Of a stretch of DNA of 64,000 nucleotides, positions 61,341-64,000 are shown piece after piece. Each line of letters opens with the position of its first letter. Position 1 is the stretch's first letter. Both the position numbers and the translations under genes were made by a program. The notes beneath the pieces are model-generated. The model made no database searches. It was not told the origin of the DNA and worked only from the letters and a program-made list of their open reading frames with translations. This stretch comes from Raphanus sativus (Eukaryota > Streptophyta > Magnoliopsida > Brassicales > Brassicaceae): positions 3,038,001-3,102,000 of the forward strand of contig NC_079515.1 in NCBI RefSeq assembly GCF_000801105.2, written 5' to 3'.

Positions 61341-62479
61341 GGGGGGTGTATTGAACTAATGATTTTAGAATGTTTTGATGGATTTTACAATTTTGGGATT
61401 TAAAGTGAATTCAGGAGATAGTTCAGTATTTTGTTTGGGTATTTAAAAAAAGATCAGTGTTTTGGTAAGATTTCTCGTTTAAATTTTGGAGTGTTTTGGG
61501 TGATTTAATAACACTACTATATTTGTCAAATTCACGCATAATTGTTTGAGTTATGAATCAATAGAAGCTCTCAGTTTTACATAAGCTTTAAACCCATGAC
61601 TTCCAGATTTTACACAAAATGTCAAAAACAAACAAAATTATCACTATAAGAAGTTAGACATACATTTTTTTTAGAAATTTGTTCTTCTGGGAAAACAAAA
61701 CTGAATTTCTCCGTATTCTCCACTAAAAATATACAAACTACGGTTGTAAATTTACAAATCTCTAGAGATTCACTTTCTCTCAAGATTTATATGGAATCCT
61801 CTCATTGGACATAAAGACGTTGGCCACGAGCACTAACCTTTGAATCATCGGATTTGTCTTCTCCCATAGTTTTCGCAGCCATCATCAATAGCAATCCAGT
61901 TCCACATTTCACATTATTTACATGAATAGATCATTCAAACCCGTAGAATATATGCTAAATTATATCGTTAATTTAAAGCTACAACTCGACTGAAGCTCAT
62001 AGTTAAACCAACTACAGAAGCATTGAGGGATAATATGAAAATGAGAACAATTGATAATAGAGAAAATAAGAAAATCAAATCTGATTTAAACATAATGGGA
62101 TCTGGAAATTTTTTGCAGTTTTTCTAAATGTACAAGGTTTTTCGAAAAGTTTTCATCAAATAACGTATGTAGAGGTGGGATTTGACTACGCATATTTTTA
62201 AGTAAAATAATGGTGCAAATCCTTCTGAAATCTATTTTTTAACAAACTCTTGAAAGAATGATTTTTTTTGAATAACAGTACTACAGTAGATTTGATTTAG
62301 GTTTTACAAACTACTGATTAAATAACAGAGGATTTCAAGTGACTTTTAATAATTGTACATAAATTCTATATTCAATAACAGAGTATTTTAACAAGCATTT
62401 AGAAATCATCACTTGAATAACACAAGATTTTAAAGAAAACCCAAACCATTCTAAAATCATTAGTTCAATACACCCCCCC
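61341..62479. mobile_element. Long-TIR DNA element without transposase
   Basis: Both ends carry GGGGGGTGTATTGAACTAAT followed by GATTTTAGAATG, in inverted orientation (61341-61372 and 62447-62479). The subterminal regions continue with weaker inverted similarity. The 1.1-kb interior has no ORF. The class is unclear: G-run ends suggest PIF/Harbinger, but I could not define a target duplication. Confidence 0.6.
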
Positions 62480-63339
62480 TTGATGGTCAAAAGCTCTCAT
62501 GACTGAATTCATTTAAAGCTCATGAAAATAACCATGACCTTTATCTTTACATTCATACAACAAATAATGGCGACAAAAGGGATTAGAGATTTTCTTGCAA
62601 GTGAGCCTGATGGACAAATATATATATAATTAGTGCGAGAAGTTCAAACCGTGTAACAATAAACTGATTATATCATTTTTCAAAAATCTGAGACAGTATC
62701 TTCTGAAGTTAAATACTATTATTATACATGCACCATTGAGAATCTAAAGACACAATTTTGCTGCTTTTCATGATCGTAATAGATGGTGAAGCTCACACAA
62801 ATATATCAATAGAGCCGAAGCATAAAACAAAAACATCATGACGATATGTATCTTTCTTTTTAAGAATATGAAATTCTAGGCCGAAGCCCCGTACATTCCT
62901 TATAACGAAGCACAAACCATGTTAAATTAACTCTACTTAGTTAGGAGAATAGATCTTTTCCACCATAATTGAACTTGCGATCCTTCAGACGTTATGTGTA
63001 AGGTTGCTTGATCTCTAATTTGTTCAAGCAATCAAATCAAGTCAAGCTTCCAAAAACATTTCCGAAGTAGTTCTCTCTTCCCTTTGAGCAATGAACAAAA
63101 CTCAACACTTCTGGTCTAAAGACAACTTCAAGTATACCATCATCCCAAAGCATCTAAGCATCTCTCATGATGAGTGTTTAAGACAAATATCCCCTCCAAT
63201 ATTGCTTACTCTTTGAACTACCATTCTTATTGACACATCAGGAAAGGAGATTGGGTCGTCTGCTATCACCCATATCATCTAAATACACTTTGTCCATCCC
63301 TCTGTTGTCTAGATACACTTACTGAGGAAGCATTGACCA
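62480..63339. other. Spacer left of the HDG11 relic
   Basis: No gene or element recognised with confidence; 63240-63340 may hold decayed downstream sequence of the HDG11 fragment. Confidence 0.4.
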
Positions 63340-64000
63340 GCACCGGTTTCATAGTCAAACTATGCAAAAATATAAACCTGAGCATCAAACTGAGTACGTC
63401 TCTGCCGCCGCCACCATCAGCTCTAGTCCAGAGAGGTTCGTTTGTGTTAAAAAGCCTAAGCAATTCTTCCATTACAGTCAAAGCAATGTCGTTCATAAGA
63501 GGCTTGTCCATGTCTGATATAGTAGCCAGGTTATTAGGCTGAGAATGCATAGAACTCCGTGGAAGAAGATCAAAATCCAGTGAAGGACCAGTCATGGACA
63601 GATCCCACGGTGAGATGTGCATTGGGTGTAGCGTTGAGAGGTGGGAGGACATTGGTCATCCCATGTACTTTGATGCAATGTTGACATTCTTTCAAGCTGT
63701 GCAATAAAGATCGGATTTAGAAAAGAGGAGGGGGATTGAATGATTAAAAACCATAATCAATAAACAAACCTCGTCTCTAAGATGTGCATTCTCGATCCGG
63801 AGCTTATGCTCATTGAAGTAAGGATCTTCAGTAACGGGAGGACCTCCACAGTTAGGGCATATAGCGTTCTTGAGTGCTTCTCTAATGGCTATGTTCTCAC
63901 ATCGAATCTTGTAGTTCTCTGCCTTTAGTGCATTGTTATCTGCTCTCTCATGTTGCGTCTACAGAAATATACAGAAACAGTATCAACAAATCTTATTCAG
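63340..64000 (-). pseudogene. HDG11: Broken HDG11-like HD-ZIP IV gene fragment, continues off the right edge
   Basis: HD-ZIP IV proteins are epidermal transcription factors with homeodomain, leucine zipper-loop-zipper and START domains. The exon 63958-63770 reads TQHERADNNALKAENYKIRC, ENIAIREALKNAICPNCGGP and KLRIENAHLRDE, the HDG11 zipper-loop-zipper. The next exon (63696-63378) starts LERMST. It then loses one base near 63682 and meets a TGA (63658-63656) in place of an Arg codon. After that it continues in the shifted frame: HLSTLHPMHIS, GPSLDFDLLPRSSM, SDMDKPLMNDIALTVMEELL and TNEPLWTRADGG. Homology then fades; the START domain is absent. The homeodomain exons, if present, lie beyond the window. 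The resemblance is closest to HDG11 (AT1G73360) as I recall it, not the paralogue HDG12. Confidence 0.82.

Overview
The window is plant nuclear DNA, almost certainly from a Brassica or a close Brassicaceae relative. The recognisable genes follow, in order, the Arabidopsis thaliana chromosome 3 interval AT3G08720 to AT3G08820: S6K2, S6K1, plastid EF-P, the SIK receptor-like cytoplasmic kinase, LTP6, an Abraxas/FAM175-like protein, a TOL8 relic, SIEL and a DYW-type PPR protein. Exon structures were rebuilt by hand from splice sites and reading phase. Gene identities come from remembered family and Arabidopsis protein features, not from a database search.

Region 1 (1-29.7 kb) is the syntenic gene island. 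It holds tandem S6 kinase genes sharing a promoter block, EF-P (7 exons), SIK (a predicted pseudokinase), LTP6, the Abraxas-like gene, a decayed TOL8 copy, SIEL (8 exons) and the PPR gene. Transposons fill the gaps: a 3.4-kb Helitron carrying pieces of two unrelated genes (an ERD6-like sugar transporter and ribosomal protein S4), two copies of a Mutator-type MITE with telomere-like cores and 9-bp target duplications, a TRIM-like LTR element with one of those MITEs in its LTR, hAT-type MITEs and a LINE RNase H relic.

Region 2 (about 30.95-59.43 kb) is a satellite block of about 28 kb with no host genes. The monomer is about 345 bp and belongs to two diverged but related subfamilies. Subfamily I (30.95-41.83 and 57.21-59.43 kb) shows dimeric A-B and trimeric A-C-B order. 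Subfamily II (41.83-57.21 kb) sits inside it and shows a roughly six-monomer higher-order unit. Subfamily II contains three 100-N assembly gaps. The contig between the first two gaps runs in the opposite orientation to the rest. A poly-A retroposon and a truncated CACTA element interrupt the array.

Region 3 (59.4-64 kb) holds a short Helitron-like element, a long-TIR element and a broken HDG11-like (HD-ZIP IV) gene fragment that runs off the right edge. HDG11 is on chromosome 1 in Arabidopsis, so this end is not part of the AT3G08 synteny block.

The S6 kinase pair belongs to TOR signalling and EF-P to plastid translation. LTP6 is secreted, SIEL is linked to SHORT-ROOT movement, and the PPR protein is a predicted organelle RNA editing factor. 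There is no operon-like relation among them.
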